Origin: a virus
Virus record (IMG/VR): IMGVR_UViG_3300027760_000034
Span: 1-57,258 of that record
DNA: 57,258 nt
Reading direction: 5' to 3' (one strand)
Shown piece by piece: positions 56,246-57,258 of the stretch. The notes beneath the pieces were generated by a model. It was not told where the DNA came from. It saw only the letters and a list, made by a program, of their open reading frames with translations, and searched no databases. The translations under genes were made by a program, and so were the position numbers. Position 1 is the stretch's first letter. Every line of letters begins with the position of its first letter.

Positions 56246-56686
56246 ATGAGTTTAAAACTTTGTTTTACTCGTAGGTTCAACAGGTTACTAAGCGAACTTA
56301 AGATTGATGATGGTTTTTTAAGAAAAGAGATATTAAACCTTTTCAAAGGTATAAAGAAAAAAATACGTTCTAAACGATTATTTTTCGATACTCATGGCAA
56401 CCTTAAGAATTCGTGTTATGTGCATTGTTTGATACGCATTCAAACATATTCAATTGATAATTGTCACTTTAATAAAAAGCGACGTAATTTTTTACGAGAT
56501 CTACTGCATGAATTAAGGCATTTCCAACAACACATAATTTACCAAATGGATATGAATGAGTATAGCTTAAAAGACATGAATGAAATAACAAAAGAGTATT
56601 ACAACAGCAAAATTGAAATCGATGCCAGAAAATACGAAAAACGTTACGTCAAAATTTATAAACGTCTCAGAAAACTTTACGGTTGA
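56246..56686 (+). CDS. Small putative zinc metalloprotease, 146 aa
   Basis: Basic protein. LLHELRHFQQH (about residues 88-98) carries H-E-L-R-H, an HExxH zinc site, and EIDARKYEKRY about 30 residues later offers a Glu as third ligand, the layout of small phage/ICE metallopeptidases of the ImmA/SprT type. No signal peptide, so it should act in the cytoplasm, perhaps on a host regulator. Convergent with the membrane protein gene (20-base overlap). Confidence 0.6.
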   Translation: MSLKLCFTRRFNRLLSELKIDDGFLRKEILNLFKGIKKKIRSKRLFFDTHGNLKNSCYVHCLIRIQTYSIDNCHFNKKRRNFLRDLLHELRHFQQHIIYQMDMNEYSLKDMNEITKEYYNSKIEIDARKYEKRYVKIYKRLRKLYG

Positions 56687-56945
56687 TAAGGTAAAGAGTT
56701 CCAGGGATGCAAAAAAATAACCATCCCAGATCAAAAAGAAATCCGGCAATAAACAAACTCAACCAAAAACTAATGCATATATGGCAACCGTTTAGTTTTG
56801 CCAGCAATGGATATTTTAATGAAAGATAATCTTGCAAAGGAATTTTTGTAAAAATTTGAAAATGTTCCTGAATAGGACTTTTAAACCATATAACCAAAAG
56901 GGTTTCAACAATCAAACCCGCAAGAAAAATTGATTCAAGCAGCAT
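56667..56945 (-). CDS. Membrane protein, 92 aa
   Basis: Helices at about 3-21 and 53-85 (the latter long enough for two), with CHICISFW at the membrane edge, a C-x2-C pair like those of small DUF1360-type membrane proteins. The ATG at 56945 overlaps the end of the Cys-rich 58-aa gene. Function unknown. Confidence 0.6.
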   Translation of the reverse strand: MLLESIFLAGLIVETLLVIWFKSPIQEHFQIFTKIPLQDYLSLKYPLLAKLNGCHICISFWLSLFIAGFLFDLGWLFFCIPGTLYLINRKVF

Positions 56946-57111
56946 TTTCCAAAACAAGATTTTTTTTGATTGCTTGAATAGTGTTGGTTCTTAAATTATT
57001 ATGCATGCAAGGATAACATCCACCTTGCTTTTTCAAATTGGCATTGGCCGTGATATAATTGTTTCTTAACGATTGGCAATTCTGAATTTCACTTGGACAA
57101 GGTTCTTCCAT
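56935..57111 (-). CDS. Small Cys-rich protein, 58 aa
   Basis: Four Cys in two groups (CPSEIQNC and CYPC) separated by a basic helix-like spacer, suggesting a zinc-binding module. The start at 57111 is favoured over a GTG at 57180 because the longer form would overlap the upstream virion gene. Coupled to the membrane protein, which also has a C-x2-C pair. Confidence 0.55.
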   Translation of the reverse strand: MEEPCPSEIQNCQSLRNNYITANANLKKQGGCYPCMHNNLRTNTIQAIKKNLVLENAA

Positions 57112-57160
57112 AATGAAAAACTGGTTTATTATATTATATTCCCGAACAATATCCATAAAC

Positions 57161-57258
57161 TTATAATCCAAAAGTGGCACTAAATGCGCTAGTCAAAGTG
57201 GTAAATGTCTGAGTTACTGGATTATATTTTTTAAATGCTATTGTATCAACATAAGCAT
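57161..57258 (-). CDS. C-terminal end of a virion-like protein (partial)
   Basis: Open reading frame entering from the right edge and ending at 57161. The last 32 residues are Thr/Phe/Tyr-rich (for example TFTTLTSAFSATFGL) as in tail structural proteins. The start lies outside the window. Confidence 0.5.
   Translation of the reverse strand, partial: AYVDTIAFKKYNPVTQTFTTLTSAFSATFGL

Noticed and set aside
1-57258. CRISPR arrays, insertion sequences, integrase or attachment sites
   Set aside because: No regularly spaced repeat array, no transposase or integrase motif and no terminal inverted repeats around an ORF were seen.

Overview
The window is a gene-dense, AT-rich, intron-free stretch carrying tail-fibre and other virion genes, a phage-type sigma factor, five tRNAs and dozens of very small overlapping genes. 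This is the make-up of a large tailed phage (Caudoviricetes). Lipoprotein signal peptides with LxGC boxes, sigma70-type -35/-10 promoters and Shine-Dalgarno sites inside operons fit a Gram-negative host. Host and phage genus cannot be fixed from the sequence, and no terminase, portal, capsid or polymerase gene lies in the window.

Layout. 1-6.7 kb (minus strand): tRNA-Thr, -Tyr, -Met, an odd long-arm tRNA with anticodon TAT, a bS21-like ribosomal protein, small ORFs, a RadA-like ATPase, then a GC-richer block (about 3.3-5.8 kb) with a sigma-70 family factor, and tRNA-Asn. 6.7-7.3 kb: non-coding repeats. 7.3-14.7 kb: small hypothetical and membrane proteins, a leucine-rich-repeat protein and a beta-helix-like virion protein. 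14.7-22.2 kb: a sugar/peptide-modification island (five glycosyltransferase-like proteins, three radical SAM proteins, one sulfotransferase). 22.2-36.8 kb: giant tail/fibre proteins. 36.8-45.0 kb: accessory metabolism and defence or takeover genes (lipoprotein, secreted thermonuclease, GP88-family protein, PurA/PurZ-like enzyme, RmlB, flavoprotein, UV endonuclease). 45.0-49.4 kb: virion or internal-head-like proteins, a holin-like membrane protein, a lipoprotein and a PD-(D/E)XK nuclease. 49.4-57.3 kb: dCMP deaminase, a third giant fibre paralogue, membrane proteins and a small metalloprotease-like protein.

The strongest new signal is regulatory. First genes of transcription units are preceded at a fixed distance by one of two promoter types: an octamer ending TAAATA with 5-7 nt to the start codon (21 clear cases), or a sigma70-like -35/-10 pair with a 15-16 bp spacer and 6 nt to the start codon (8 cases). 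Both spacings put the expected transcription start on, or within a base or two of, the start codon, predicting widespread leaderless mRNAs. Genes inside operons instead use ATGA/TAATG overlaps and ordinary ribosome-binding sites. A phage bS21 and a phage sigma factor lie in the same window, so takeover of both transcription and translation initiation is a coherent hypothesis.

The second notable item is the radical SAM/glycosyltransferase/sulfotransferase island abutting the tail-fibre genes. It may modify virion proteins or the host surface; substrate and product are unknown.
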